64,000 nucleotides of DNA from Inia geoffrensis (lineage: Eukaryota > Chordata > Mammalia > Artiodactyla > Iniidae). The notes beneath the pieces are model-generated. The model was given only the letters and a program-made list of their open reading frames with translations. It was not told the origin of the DNA and made no database searches. Location: positions 167,204,815 to 167,268,814 of the forward strand of contig CM070900.1 of the NCBI GenBank assembly GCA_036417435.1, read 5' to 3'. A program made the position numbers and the translations under genes. Below, one piece after another: positions 23,160 to 35,731 of this stretch (position 1 is its first letter; every line of letters starts with the position of its first letter).

Positions 23160-24338
23160 TTCTCAATGTTTTTAAACCTTCCAGTCCCTTTGCCCATAAA
23201 TCTCAATTCCTCCTCACATACAAAATCACTATAAATTCTGTTTCTCTCCCCCTTCTCATATGGCTTATCTTTATGTTTCATAAATAAAACAGATTTTTCC
23301 AGGGCAATCTGTTTATTTCATTGTAGAAGACCCACTCGGATAAGTAATTTGGGGTTTGGGAACATGTGGGACAGAAAAAACATTTTTGAGAATATCATTT
23401 TTTTTTCAAACAAATAGAAGAAACAAAGGGACACTGTATAATAAAACATTTTTTATTGGGTTTTCCTTAGACACTCACACATACATATAGATGGTTGTAG
23501 TTTTTAATATAATATTATTTATTATGGTACCAGATATAACCCAGTTTAAATAATATGAGTATAATAATAATAATAATAATATGGAGAGATATGATTAAGT
23601 TACTAATCAAAACATGAATTTTCATGACCTATTAAAATATGTCCATTATATAAAAATAATTTATTAAAAAATAATTTATTAAAAATAAGTGCAGACCCAT
23701 TTGAGGAAAAATAAAACTAATTAGCTATCTTTCTGTATATGATTTGCATATATTTATAAGAGAGATTGTACCAAATTTTTACGAGTTTAGAAATTGAACT
23801 TATATAGTTTTTAATGTCCCACTTACTGCAGTTGAATGTATTATTTTTACATTTAAATTTAAATATTTGGTAAAGAGAAAAGCATGGAAACAATTTATTA
23901 GATGAGTGTGTATGTTGGAAAGAAAAGGAATTGTGAGAATAGACAGAGTTCTGTATTGATCCCCTGGCCCAACCCAGTGGACTAGACTTTGGGATAAATT
24001 GGTGGACCTGTCTTCCCAGCATTAGGAAACAAGAACAGCAGCTCAGGTCCAGGTAATCTATTATAACCCAAACTTGAGGAGAAAGTCATTCTTCACCTAT
24101 TTGCAAGGTGTAGAACATGATGATCTCAGCAATGCCTTGATATTTTATAAAATCTCAATAATAGCAAGCCTGGAAATTATGAAGTTAGTACTCTAAACTG
24201 TCCTCAGAATAATCAATGTTGGCAATTGTGCAAGTGATTCAAGTTGTTTGAGAGAGGCAGAAAACTAACATGGAGGATGTCACAAAGTAACAAAAAAGAC
24301 TTCATTAAGGACAGACATGGGACCTTCTAAGGATACAC

Positions 24339-24343
<5 letters not shown>

Positions 24344-24371
<28 letters not shown>
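24344..24371. repeat. (GT)14 microsatellite
   Basis: Uninterrupted GT run. Confidence 0.97.
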
Positions 24372-24719
24372 TGGTGTGTTTCAGTGGAAATGAAGATTTT
24401 TCAATACAAAGTGAGGACAAGTGTCAATGAAATTAAGAACTATGAACTTAATACAAACTAATTTTAAACGTTCAGCTAGTGGGCCTATGGAAACCTTGTT
24501 CACCAACATAAAATTAATCTGATTGGATTTGTACTTGAAAAATAAGTGTTACTTTTATTAAAAAATGATCATGTCCATTAGAAAAAAAAAATGAAGCGAT
24601 TTAAAATCATTACAACATTTTGTCTTCAAATTTCAGAAAATTCAATTTTGAAATATAGGAAATATCAGTGGAAAAGCCCATAGTTGGCAGAAATTTTTAT
24701 TAGGGTCAACCTTGTTAAA

Positions 24720-25075
24720 TTTTATTTGACATTGAGTCTCTACTATTTGCCTTGCACTGTTAGGTGCTCAGAATATAGTGGAACACCAGACAGGATAGAT
24801 TGTTCTACAAGTTGGGAAATGAGACCCTTGGCTGGGACTCTAATGGCAGAACTAGTCTGGTGTAGAAAATCAGGAAAAACTACCTACAGGACTGAATATA
24901 ATAAAAATTTAAATAAAATGTTATAATATTAAATATGTATATATGTACTTAAACATACATAATATGTACTATATATTATCAGTATTAATTTCATCAGGCA
25001 TCTCTTCTAGCTGCTGGGGAAAAAAACATGAAAAGTTGTCCTGAGTGTAAAGTTCTTACAGAGGGAAAAAATTAA
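24720..25075. mobile_element. ancient L2/MIR-class fragments (tentative)
   Basis: 'ctactatttgccttgcactg' with 'taggtgctcagaatatagtg', and later 'ttctagctgctggggaaaa', resemble the old mammalian phrase CTACTATGTGCCAGGCACTG...TTCTAGGTGCTGGGGATA. The two resemblances lie about 250 bp apart and may come from two copies or one disrupted copy. Only a repeat-library search can settle family and strand. Confidence 0.4.
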
Positions 25076-25109
25076 AAACAATACACAGACACCATGCACA
25101 GGGTTAAGT

Positions 25110-25245
25110 GATATGAAAAAAAGTTATACTTTTAATGAGCAACATATGTAAAGTTAAAGAAGCAATGTGAATCATAAGATACGAAAAAAAGTTATTCTTT
25201 TAATGAGCAACATATGTAAAGTTAAAGAAGCGATGTGAAACATAA
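25110..25245. repeat. 68-bp tandem duplication, two copies
   Basis: Copy 1 is 25110-25177 and copy 2 is 25178-25245. They align without gaps and differ at four positions, about 94% identity. The unit starts 'gatatgaaaaaaagttat' and includes 'gagcaacatatgtaaagtta'. It is not part of a recognised transposon. Confidence 0.95.
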
Positions 25246-25876
25246 GAAAGTACTCATTTGTGGTCAGATAAATTTCAGCTAAAATGTTATGCATTTTATT
25301 TATTTCCTTTTTGAATTTAGAGCAAATTACCACATTGAAATTGTTTTTGTTTTGTTTAAAATAAAACATTATTCAGCTTATTTGATTTAACAATTAGATA
25401 TATTTTAAGGAAAATCCAAATTACCTAATAATTGCTTAATGTATGTCAGCAGCTATTATTATTTTATCACTTTTAAGAATCAAATACTTTCCCAATGCAG
25501 CCTTAATCCAAGATTGGTATAATTAACTTCCTGTGCCTAACCATAAAAAAAAAAAAAAATAGTTGCAGACACATTATCACTTTATTCCATTGTATTTCTT
25601 CATATTTTTAATAAAACTGTAAGACATATTATTTCATAGTTCTATTATTTGAGTACATATTACCTATTTGATTCATAAATATGCATTTAAACTACAGTGT
25701 GTAACCACTTAAGTCATTTTGGTCTTCATGGCGCATATGTCTTAAGAAGTTGCCAAAAATATCTAAGGCTATTTGAACATCCCAGGTGAAATTATGCATA
25801 GTTAGTGATATGTCATTAATCATTACCAAAGTGCTATAAACGTATAGGATGCCAAGTGCATTTAAATTATATTCTT

Positions 25877-26082
25877 TTTTTTTTTTTTGTGGTATGCGGG
25901 CCTCTCACTGTTGTGGCCTCACCCACGTTGCAGAGCATAGGCTCCGGATGCACAGGCTCAGCGGCCATGGTTCACGGACCCAGCCGCTCCACGGCATGTG
26001 GGATCTTCCCGGACCGGGGCATGAACTCGTGTCCCCTGCATCGGCAGGTGGACTCTCAATAACTGCACCACCAGGGAAGCCC
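25877..26082 (-). mobile_element. CHR-type tRNA-derived SINE, antisense
   Basis: Antisense SINE from a T run through 'gcgggcctctcactgttgtg' to 'ccaccagggaagcc'. A perfect 14-bp target-site duplication 'taaattatattctt' flanks it (25863-25876 and 26083-26096). Confidence 0.96.
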
Positions 26083-26362
26083 TAAATTATATTCTTGATT
26101 TTATATAGGACACAATAAATTGACAGGATAAAGAGTTTAAATAGATTCATCAAGTCAGTAGTATTCATAACGTCACAAAAATTTTTTTATGAACTGAATT
26201 AAGAGATATCTCTTAAACTAGTAAATTATACTGAATTTGTTTTCGTGTGTGAAAACGTGGTCAAAATCCTTAACTAATAGCTACCAGGAAACTTTTAAAA
26301 TGTTCTTTGCTTTCAAAAGCACATGTGTCAATAGATCATTCCCTTCAAGGCCTGAATGCTGC

Positions 26363-26805
26363 ATTTACAGTTGTCTATTGCTGCTTCAGAAACTGTTTTA
26401 TTATAACTTAGTGGCTTTAAACAGATATTTTACTCATAGTTTTGTGGGCCATCATTTCCACTCAGCCGGGCATCTTATCTCTTGTACATGTTTTCAACAG
26501 GACAGCTCTACTGGGGCTCAAGGATTTACTTTCAAGTTTATTAACCTATGTGGCTGGTAACTGTATGCTGGATTGACCATCCCATTAGGCCTAGGGCAAG
26601 TTTCCTCTAAATGTGGATGTGTGCTCACAGCATTGTAGCTGGGTTACAAGAGAGAATTGAGTCTGCCAGCTAGCAGAGAGTAACTTTTGTCATACTCTAT
26701 TACTCAAAACTGTCCTAGGCCTGTCTTAAATTCAAGGGGAAGTGACATGACCTCACCTCTAGAGGAAGAGTGTCAAAATGTGACTTCCTATTTTTAATCC
26801 TCCAC
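26363..26805 (-). mobile_element. old LTR-class repeat, antisense (tentative)
   Basis: The + strand phrases 'attataacttagtggcttta', 'agcattgtagctgggttac', 'tcaaggggaagtgacatgac' and 'gaggaagagtgtcaaaatg' occur in a common old mammalian LTR-like repeat in this order. Ends are too diverged to place exactly, and no retroviral gene is attached. Confidence 0.5.
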
Positions 26806-27681
26806 CAGTACTAAATGCCCTTTATATGAAAGTCTATGGTGATTTGCAGGTTTTTGAAATAAATGTGCTTGAAAACTACAGATTCTAAAAATAAAGTAGT
26901 TAGAGGAAAATTGGAATAGATTTATTTTACTGACAATAGAATGATAAACTAAACTTGAGTCTGAGTTGTAATAAATGTTAGAATTCAAATACTCAAGATA
27001 TTTATCTATTTTATTAATGTGACATTCCTGTGTGTTTTGAGATTCAAGCTCAGGAATAATTACCCCCAGATACACACTATTGGAATTCCTTTGAGAGGTC
27101 TAGACTTTGCCTCAGATAATAACATTACAGATAGTAGTAATATTGTAAGTCAGAATATAGGCAGAGGATATATTTAAGTTTGGATTCCTCCAAAAGTAAA
27201 ACGTGAGAAAAAGGTATGTGGGAAATTTGTTTGTTTGGAAGGTGAAATAAGTAATACTTTGAGAGTAGGAATAGGGAGAGAACAGACAGAAAAATAATGG
27301 TTAATAAAGGTGTTATTATGAATACAGCTACCATTGTGTGTGACTGAAGTTTAAACTTGTTGAAAATATGCTGGAAGTTATTTTAGAATGTTCATCTCAG
27401 AGTTACTCCCTGCCTCAAGGTATTTATACAACTACTATCATCAGTCATTGGTTGAAGGCTGCTCCCTGGGGAGAGTATTTTCCTGGCACTCCCAGTCTAA
27501 CTATGGTTGGCAAAGCAGGCTACTAAAGCCAGAGCAACTTCAGGCAAAGAGTCCAGAAGCTTGCAGTCATAAATTAGTACAGCATGCACTGAAGTACTAA
27601 AAATGAGGAAATAAAGTTGAGGGATTGTCAGCGTCTGCTATAAAGAAATGTACAAAGAGAGAAAGGTATACTTATGTTGAA
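26806..27681. other. unassigned DNA
   Basis: No gene was recognised. 27390-27590 ('aggctgctccctggggagag', 'tctaactatggttggcaaag') has the flavour of an old repeat, but I cannot name it. Confidence 0.5.
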
Positions 27682-27694
27682 AAGATACATCATT
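27682..27694 (+). repeat. left target-site duplication of L1 copy C
   Basis: 'aagatacatcatt' matches 'aagataaatcatt' at 35094-35106 in 12 of 13 positions. Confidence 0.85.
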
Positions 27695-30029
27695 GATGAT
27701 GGTGAAATAAGAGGACATAGAATTCGTTGCTTCTCACGAGTACGTCAAGAATACATCTACAAATGGAACAGTTCTCTCAGAGCACCTGCTGGACATTAGT
27801 GGAAGACCTCAGACTCCTAAAAGCACAAGAAAAATCCCCTCACAACCAGGTAGGATGAAAGAAAGAGAAAAAAGAGGAGGAATCAAAAAAGGGACCAGCA
27901 GCCCTGGCAGGAAGCTGAAAGTGAGGGGAGGTCCTTGCACTCAGAAAAACTCCCTCATGATTGGGAAATCAGCTGGGATAGGAAGAGACCTTTGGGGGAT
28001 CAAAGAAGAACACAGCAGATCAAAGGAGAATGCAGGGGATGGCCTGTGGAAGACAGGAAAAAAGTAAGAACTGCGTGCATGGTCTGCACCACAGCTCTGA
28101 GCATCCCACCCTGAGTTGTGAGTCTCCTGTTGTGGAAAGGGTCTTGGTGCTGGAAAGTGGGGTTTGGAACATGGACCCAGGGAGGGGACAGCTCTTGGCT
28201 GTGAAAAGACAGCCCGAAGGGACAGGAGTAAGGAGCTCCACAATCGAGAAAGTTTGCAGAAAAAGCCTGGGATACCATAGAAGCAAGGTGTTATTGTTGA
28301 TGGCACAAAAGGGGCAGGGCCACCAATACAACCCTTTTTCCCACTTACCAGCTTCTTTGGCCTTCGCAGGCACTGGGAGGGACTCCCAGTAGAGCGAGTG
28401 TGCCCCAGACCATAGCAACTGCCTGTCAGTCCCCGCCTCTGCAGGCAATTCACGCACACCCCAGTTGTGGCTGCCATACCCTCCCCTGGCCTGAGGGAAT
28501 AAGTGTGCCTCAATTAGCCACTGCTTTTGCTCCCTCTTACCTGGGCCAGAAACAGATGCCTGAGGGCAGTGCACACACAGGGGTGGGGCCAAAACCAAAG
28601 CTGAGCCCCAGTGGCGGTGGAACTAAAGAAGAGGAATGGGAATATTTCCTGCAGCTGCACAAGCCGTGGATTACATCTCCATGACTGGCTTGATAAATCT
28701 TGCATCTGTGGAATACCTGAATAGACAAGTGTTCCTACAGCTGTTACTGGTGTAGCCTTAGCAGTAGTGGACTTTGGGGGCAAATACATACAGGAGTTGG
28801 GCCAAGTCAGTCATAGCTGGCCCCAAAGTGCCCACAGCAGGTTCAGAGAGCTACCTAGAGGTATTGGAGGGCCTCCTGGGGAGGCAGGATTGGCTGTGGC
28901 TCACTTTGGGAAAAAGGACACTGACAGAGTAGGACCCAGGAAAATATTATTACTATTATTCTTTTTATGTTTGTTTTGTTTTGTTCAGTGGATGGTGTTG
29001 TCATTTTTATTTTTAATGTATATATTTTTTATTTTTCTATTTTGACTTTACATTTTCTTGTTGTCTGGTTTTGTTTTTTTCTTTGTTTCTTTGTATTTTA
29101 TTATTATTATCTTTTTTTGATTGTTTCTATGCATTTATTTTATGCTTTCTTTGCTTTTTTTTTTGCTTTCTGTTTTTGTTTTATTTCTCATTTTTTGTTT
29201 TTGTTAGTTTAGTCCATATTGATTGTTCTCATTTTTTAATTCTTTTGTTTGTTCATTCTCTTTTTTTTTCTTTTTTTCCTCTTTTTTGTCTGTCTGCTAC
29301 TTTGTTTCTGTTAGTTTGGTTTTGTTGCTATCATTTGTCTTGGATTTGGTGGGTCTGTTTTCTTCTTTTTGTGCGTGTGTGTGTTGTGTTGTTGTTGCTG
29401 TTTGTTAATGTTTTTGCTGTTTGTCTTGGGTTTTGTCTGTTTGTTTTCTTTTCCTTTTCTTTTTATTTTCTTTCTTTTTTCTCTGGCCACACAGTGCAGC
29501 TTGCGGGCTCTTGGTTCCCCTGCCAGAGATCAGGCCTGGGCCTCCCTCCAGGGTGGGAGCATCAAGTCCAGGATGCTGGACCACCAGAGAATTCCTGGGC
29601 CCAGGGAATATTAATCAGCGTATGCTCTCCCAGGGGTATCCATCTCAACACCAAGAGGAGGCTCCACCAACCTCCCTTCAGGCTTCAGTGCTGGACACTT
29701 CACGCCAAACAACCAGGAAGACAGGAACACAGCCCCACCATCAGCAGACAAGTTGCCTAAAGTCATACTAAGCTCACAGATACCTCAAAACACACCACCT
29801 GATGCACCACTGCCCATCAGAGGGAAAAGACTCAGCTCCACCCACCAAAGCACAGGCAACAGTCCCTCACACCAGGGAGCCTACACACGCCCCTGGACCA
29901 ACCTCATCCACCAGGCTTCTGTTCCTCATACAGCAGAATCAAGAGGAACTACAACCTTGCAGCCTGTGGAAAGAAAATCACAAACATACTAAATTAGACA
30001 AAATGTGACAACAGAGAAATATGTTTCAG
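27695..30029 (+). promoter_or_regulatory. L1 5'UTR with a 540-bp T-rich tract
   Basis: A GC-balanced first part (27695-28940) is followed by an unusually T-rich stretch at 28945-29490, then a short GC-rich segment ('agcttgcgggctcttggttc') and an AC-rich leader before ORF1. The internal promoter role is inferred from the L1 family. The T-rich tract yields a 229-aa Phe-rich frame (29071-29760) that is a composition artefact. Confidence 0.75.
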
Positions 30030-30886
30030 ATGAAGGAGCAAGGTAAAAACCCTCAAAACCAAAACAAATGAGGAAATAGACAATCTACCCAAAAAAGAAT
30101 TCAGAGTATTCATAGTAAAGATGACCCAATAATTCAGAAATAGAATGGAGGCACAGATCAACAAGATACAAGAAGTGTTTAACAAGGATGTAGAGAACAA
30201 ACAGAACAAAAGAACAAACAATCAGTGATGAAAAACACAATAACTGAAGTGAAAAATACACTAGAAGGAATCAATAGCAAAATAACTGAGGTGGAAAAAT
30301 GGATAAGTGAGCTGGAAGATACAATGGTGGAAATAACTGCCATGGAGCAGAATAAAGAAATAAGAATGAAAAGAAATGAAGAGAGTCTCAGAGACCTCTA
30401 GGACAACATTAAATGTCCCAACATTCGAATTACAGGGGTCAGAGAAGAAGAAGAGAAAGGGAAATTGCCTGAGAAAATATTTGAAGAGATTATAGTTGAA
30501 AACTTCCCTAACATGGGAAAGGAAATAATCAAATCCAGTAAGCACAGAGAGTTCCATAGAGGATAAACCCAAGGAGAAACATGCGGAGACGCATATTAAT
30601 CAAACTAACAAAAAGTAAATACAAAGAAAAGCAGCAAATAACATGCAAGGGAATCCCTATACGGTTATAAGCTGATTTATCAGCAGAAACTCTGCAGGCC
30701 AGAAGGGAGTGGCAGGACATATTTAAAGTGATGAAAGGGAAAAGCCTACAACCAAAATTATTCTGCCCAGCAAGGATCTCATTCAGATTAAACAGAGAAA
30801 TCAAAAGCTTTACAAACAAGCAAAAGCTTAGTGAATTCAGCACCACCAAGCCAGCTTTACAACAAATGCTGAAGGAACTTCTCTAG
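30030..30886 (+). pseudogene. L1 ORF1 (RNA-binding chaperone), disrupted
   Basis: Begins at an ATG for MKEQGKNPQNQNK, followed directly by a stop. The nucleotide sequence still follows ORF1: a coiled-coil-coding part ('gatacaatggtggaaataac'), the RNA-binding middle ('acattcgaattacaggggtc') and the C-terminal 'agctttacaacaaatgctga' ending in TAG at 30884-30886. No frame longer than about 60 codons stays open in sense. Not functional. Confidence 0.88.
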
Positions 30887-30959
30887 GCAAGAAACACAAG
30901 AGAAGAAAAAGACCTACAAAACCATATGCAAAACAATTAAGAAAATAGTAATATAGAAA

Positions 30960-33900
30960 CAAACATATTGATAATTACCTTAAATGTAAATGGATTAAAT
31001 GCTCCAAACAAAAGAAACAAACTGGCTGAGTGGATACAAAACATGACCAGTATATATGCTGTCTACAAGAGATTCACTTGAGACCTAGGGACACATACAC
31101 ACTGAAAGTGATGGGATGGAAAAAGATATCCCATGCAAATGGAAATCAAAAGAAAGCTGGAGTAGCAATACTCACATCAAACAAAATAGACTATTAATGA
31201 AGACTATTACAAGAGATAAGGAAGGACACTACATAATGATCAAGGGATCAACCCAAGAAGAAGGTAGAACAATTGTAAATATTTATGGATCCAACATAGG
31301 AGCACCTCAACACATAAGGCAAATGCTAACAGCCATAAAAGACAAACTTAACAATAACACAGTAATAGTGGGGGACTTTAACACCCCACTTACAACAGTG
31401 CATAGATCATCCAGACAGAAAATTAGTAAGTAAACAGAAGCTGTAAAAGACACATTAGACTAGATAGACTTAGTTGATATTTATAGGATCTTCCATCTGA
31501 AAGCAGCAGAATACACATTCTTCTCAAGTGCACACAGAACCTTCTCCAGGAGAGATCACCTCCTGGGTCACAAATGAGGCCTCAGTAAATTTATGAAAAT
31601 TAAAATCGTATTAAGCATCTTCTCTGACCACAATGCTTTGAGGTTAGAAATCAATTACAGGAAAAATAATGTAAAAAACAAAAACACATGGAGGCTAAAC
31701 AATATGATACTAAATAACCAAGAGATCACTGAAGAAACCAATGAGGAAATCAGAAAATACCTAGGAAAAAATGACCACAAAAACACAATGACCCAAAACC
31801 TATGAGATGCAGGAAAAGCAGTTCTAAGAGGGAAGTTTATAGCAATACAATCCTACCTCACAAAACAAGAAAAAAGCCAAATAAACAACCCAACCTTACA
31901 CCTAAAGCAGCTAGAGAAGAAAGAAGAAGAAGAACAACAAAAAATGTTAATAGAGGAAAGAAATCATAAAGATCAAAGAAGAAATAAATGAAATAGAAAC
32001 AAAGAAAACATAGCCAAGATCAATAAAACTGAAAGCTGGTTCCTTGAGAAGGTCAACAAAATTGATAAACTTTTAGCCAGACTCATTAAGAGAAAAGGGG
32101 AGAGGATTCAAATAAATAAAATTAGAAATGGAAAAGAACTTACAATGGAAACCACAGAAATACTAAGTATCATAAAATACTACAAACACTATATGCTAAT
32201 AAAATTGACAACCTGGAAGAAATGGACAAATTCTTAGCAAAGTACAACCTTCCAAGACTGAACCAGGAAAAAATAGAAAATATGAACAGACCAATCACAA
32301 GCACTGAAATTGAAACTTTGGTTTAAAACTCCCAAAAAACAAAAGTCCAGGACCAGATGGCTTCACAGGTGAATTCTACCAAATATTTAAAGAAGAGCTA
32401 ACACCTATTCTTCCAAAATCTTCCAGAAAATTGCAGAGGAAGGAAAGCACCCAAACTTATTCTGCGAGGCCACCATCACCCTGATACCAAAACCAGACAA
32501 AGATGCTACAAAAAAAAAAAAAAATTACAGACCAATATCACTGATGAACATAGATGCAAAAATCCTCAACAAAATACTAGCAAACAGAATCCAACAGCAC
32601 ATTAAAAGGATCATACACCATGATCAAGGGGGATTTATCCCAGGGATGCAAGGATTCTTCAATATATGCAATTCAATCAATGTAATACACCATATTAACA
32701 AATTGAAGAATAAAAACCATATGATCCTCTCAATAGATGCAGAAAAAGCTTTTGACAAAATTCAACACCCATTTATGATAAAAACTCCAGAAAGTGGGCA
32801 TAGAAGGAACCTACCTCAACATAATAAAGCCCATGTATGACAAGCCAACAGAAAACATTATTCTCAGTGGTGAAAAACTGAAAGCATTTCCTCTAAGATC
32901 AGAAACAAGACAAGGGTATCTCCTCTTGCCACTATTACTAAACACAGTTTGCAGCTCCTAGCCACAGGAATCAAAGAAAAAGAAATAAAAGGAATCCAAA
33001 TTGGAAGAGAAGCAAAACTGTCACTGCTTGCAGATGACATGATTCTATACATAGAAAATCCTAAAGATACCACCAGAAAACTACTAGAGCTCATCAATGA
33101 ATTTGGTAACATTGCAGGATACAAAATTAATAGACAGAAATCTCTTGCATTCCTATACACTAGCAATGAAAGATCAGAAAGAGAAATCAAGGAGGCAGTC
33201 CCATTTACCATCACATCAAAAAGAGTGAAATACCTAGGAATAAACCTATGTAAGAAGGCAAAAGACCTGTATGCCGAAAACTATAAGACAGTGATGAAGG
33301 AAATCAAAGATGATACAAACAGATGGAGAGTTATACCATGTTCTTAGATTGGAAGAATCAATATTGTGAAAATGACTTTACTACCCAAAGCAATCTACAG
33401 ATTCAATGCAACCCCTATAAAATTGCCATAGGCACTTTTCCCAGAACTAGATCAAAAAATTTTAGAATTTTTATGGAAACACAAAAGACCCCAAATAGCC
33501 AAAGCAATCTTAAGAAAGAAAAATGGAGCCAGAAGAATCAGGCTCCCTGACTTCAGACTATACTACAAAGCTATAGTAATCAAGATGATATTGTACTGAC
33601 ACAAAAACAAATATAAATCAATGGACTATTATAGAAAACCCAGTAGTAATCCCACACATCTATGGTCACCTAATCTATGACAAAGTAGGCAAGAATGTAC
33701 AGTGGAGAAAAGACAGCCTCTTCAATACGTGGTCCTGGGGAAACTGCACAGCTACATGTAAAAGAATGAAATTAGAACACTCGCTCACACCATACACAAA
33801 AATAAACTCAAAATGGGTTAAAGACCTAAATGTAAGGCCAGAAACTATAAAACTTTTAGAGGAAAACATAGGCAGAACACTCTTTGACATAAATCACAGC

Positions 33901-34749
33901 AAGATCTTATTTGACCCACCTCCCAGAATAATGAAAGTAAAAACAAAAATGAACAATTGGGACCTAATTAAACTTAAAAGCTTTTGCACAACAAAGGGAA
34001 CCATAAACAAGATGAAAAGACATCTTGTTTGGGGGAATGGGGGAAAATATTTGCAAATGAAGCAGCTGACAGAGGATTAATCTCAAAAGATGAAAACAGC
34101 TCATGGAGCTCAATATCAAAAAACAAACAACCCAATCAAAAAATGTGTGGAAGACCTAAATTGACTTTTCTCCAAAGAAGACATACAGATGGCCAAGAGG
34201 CACATGAAAAGATTCTCAACATCACTAATTATAAGAGAAATGCAAATCAAAACTGTAATGAGGTATCACCTCACACCAGAGTGGCCATTATTGAAAAGTC
34301 TACAAATAATAAATGCTGGAGAGGGTGTGGAGAAAAGGGAACACTCTTACACTGTTGGTGGGAATGTAATTGATACAGCCACTATGGAAAACAGTATGGA
34401 GGTTCCTTAAAAAACTAAAAATAGAACTACCATATGACCCAGCAACCCCACTACTGGGCATATACCCAGAGAAAAACATAATTCAAAAAGACACATGCAC
34501 CCCAATGTTCATTGCAGCACTATTTACAAAAGCCAGGACGTGGAAGGAACCTAAATGTCCATCAACAGAGGAATGGGTAAAGAAGATGTGGTACATATAT
34601 ATACAGTGGAATTTTACTCAGCCATCAAAAGGAGCAAAACTGGGTCATTTGTAGAGATGTGGATGGACCTAGAGACTATCATACAGAGTGAAGTAAGTCA
34701 GAAAGACAAAAACAAATATAGTATATTAACACATATATGTGGAATCTAA
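30960..34749 (+). pseudogene. L1 ORF2 (endonuclease-reverse transcriptase), disrupted
   Basis: Endonuclease pieces are open at 31116-31433 ('IVGDFNTPL') and 31593-31805 ('FSDHNALRLEINYRK', SDH motif kept). The reverse transcriptase is split over 32544-32840 ('[18 protein letters not shown]') and 32949-33347. In the second piece the usual FADD is LADD ('[15 protein letters not shown]'). C-terminal pieces run from 33766 to 34749, with '[19 protein letters not shown]' and the final 'KNKYSILTHICGI'. At least eight breaks separate the pieces, so no ORF2 protein can be made. Confidence 0.93.
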
Positions 34750-35093
34750 AAAAATGGTACAGATGATCTTATTTGCAAAGCAGAAATAGAAACACAGTTG
34801 TAGAGATCAAACGTATGGTTACCAAGGGGGAAAGGCTGTGTGGGATGAATTGGGAGATTGCGATTGACATATATACACTATTGATACTACGTGTAAAATA
34901 GATAACAATGAGAACCCACTGTATAGCAGAGGGAACTCAACTCAATGCTCTTTGGTGACCTAAATGGGAAGGAAATCTGAAAAAAGGGGGATATGTGTAT
35001 ATGTATGTATAACTGCTTCATTTTGCTATACAGTAGAAACTAACACAACACTGTGTTAGTAACACAATACTCCAATAAAATTTAATTTAAAAA

Positions 35094-35106
35094 AAGATAA
35101 ATCATT
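35094..35106 (+). repeat. right target-site duplication of L1 copy C
   Basis: 'aagataaatcatt' is the partner of 27682-27694. Confidence 0.85.
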
Positions 35107-35731
35107 AACATAGAGCTATTTTATGCTATAGATATATACAACTGTGAGGATAAAGAGTTAATATGTTTAAGTTTGTTATATAATAGGTGAGAAATGTTAA
35201 ATACCCACATATTTTAAGCAAACAATATCTTTAGTACTAGACATACACTTATAACTTAACTTACATTTTATGATAAAGTTTCTGCATTTTGTATGTTTTG
35301 GATAGACAAAAAATTGAAAATAATTAAAATTTTACTATAATGTGCAGTGATTTTCAAGATACTTAAAAGACATTTTGTCAAAATATATTCATCATACAAA
35401 ATAAAAGCTATTTGATCAACAACTTGGATATATTTAATATAATTAGCTAGCATGTTGAGTATACATATATAATAAAATGTGTATATAATAATGAAATATT
35501 TAATATCATTTCCTGGTATATTACTAATAATGATCGAACATTTTATGGATTCACATCACACTACATTTATATTATTTGGATTTGCTTTCAGAGTTTTCAA
35601 CCCCAAACACACAAGATTTTACATTCAGTTTGAAGTATATTTATTATTTTACTATCCTACTTGGTTTTAAATTCATTTGAAAAAAATATATAGATCAGCA
35701 TGCTGTTCCAAATCATTAAAAAAATAATATT
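35107..35731. other. unassigned AT-rich DNA
   Basis: No gene or repeat was recognised. Very AT-rich. Confidence 0.6.

Larger units (their letters stand above)
23171..25862. other. unassigned AT-rich DNA with small repeats
   Basis: No gene was recognised. It contains an ATA trinucleotide run near 23560-23581, a short duplication at 23645-23685 ('aaataatttattaaaa' twice), a GT microsatellite, L2/MIR-like pieces and a 68-bp tandem duplication, some listed separately. Confidence 0.55.
27695..35093 (+). mobile_element. full-length L1 LINE (copy C), + strand
   Basis: The complete order is visible: 5'UTR (27695-30029), ORF1 remnant (30030-30886), short spacer, ORF2 remnant (about 30960-34749), then a 3'UTR with 'ctccaataaaatttaattta' and a short A tail ending at 35093. 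Length is about 7.4 kb. The leader 'catctacaaatggaacagtt' and 'agaagacctcagactc'-type sequence match the 5'UTR of copy B at 10.7-17.8 kb read on the opposite strand. A 13-bp target-site duplication brackets it. Both ORFs carry many stops and frameshifts, so it is older than copy B and inactive. Confidence 0.94.

Noticed and set aside
27941..28598. 190- and 192-aa minus frames
   Set aside because: Antisense frames in the 5'UTR of the + strand L1 at 27.7-35.1 kb.
29071..29760. 229-aa Phe/Leu-rich frame that looks like a membrane protein
   Set aside because: Hydrophobicity comes from the T-rich tract of the L1 5'UTR. There is no conservation in the other full-length L1 and no domain.
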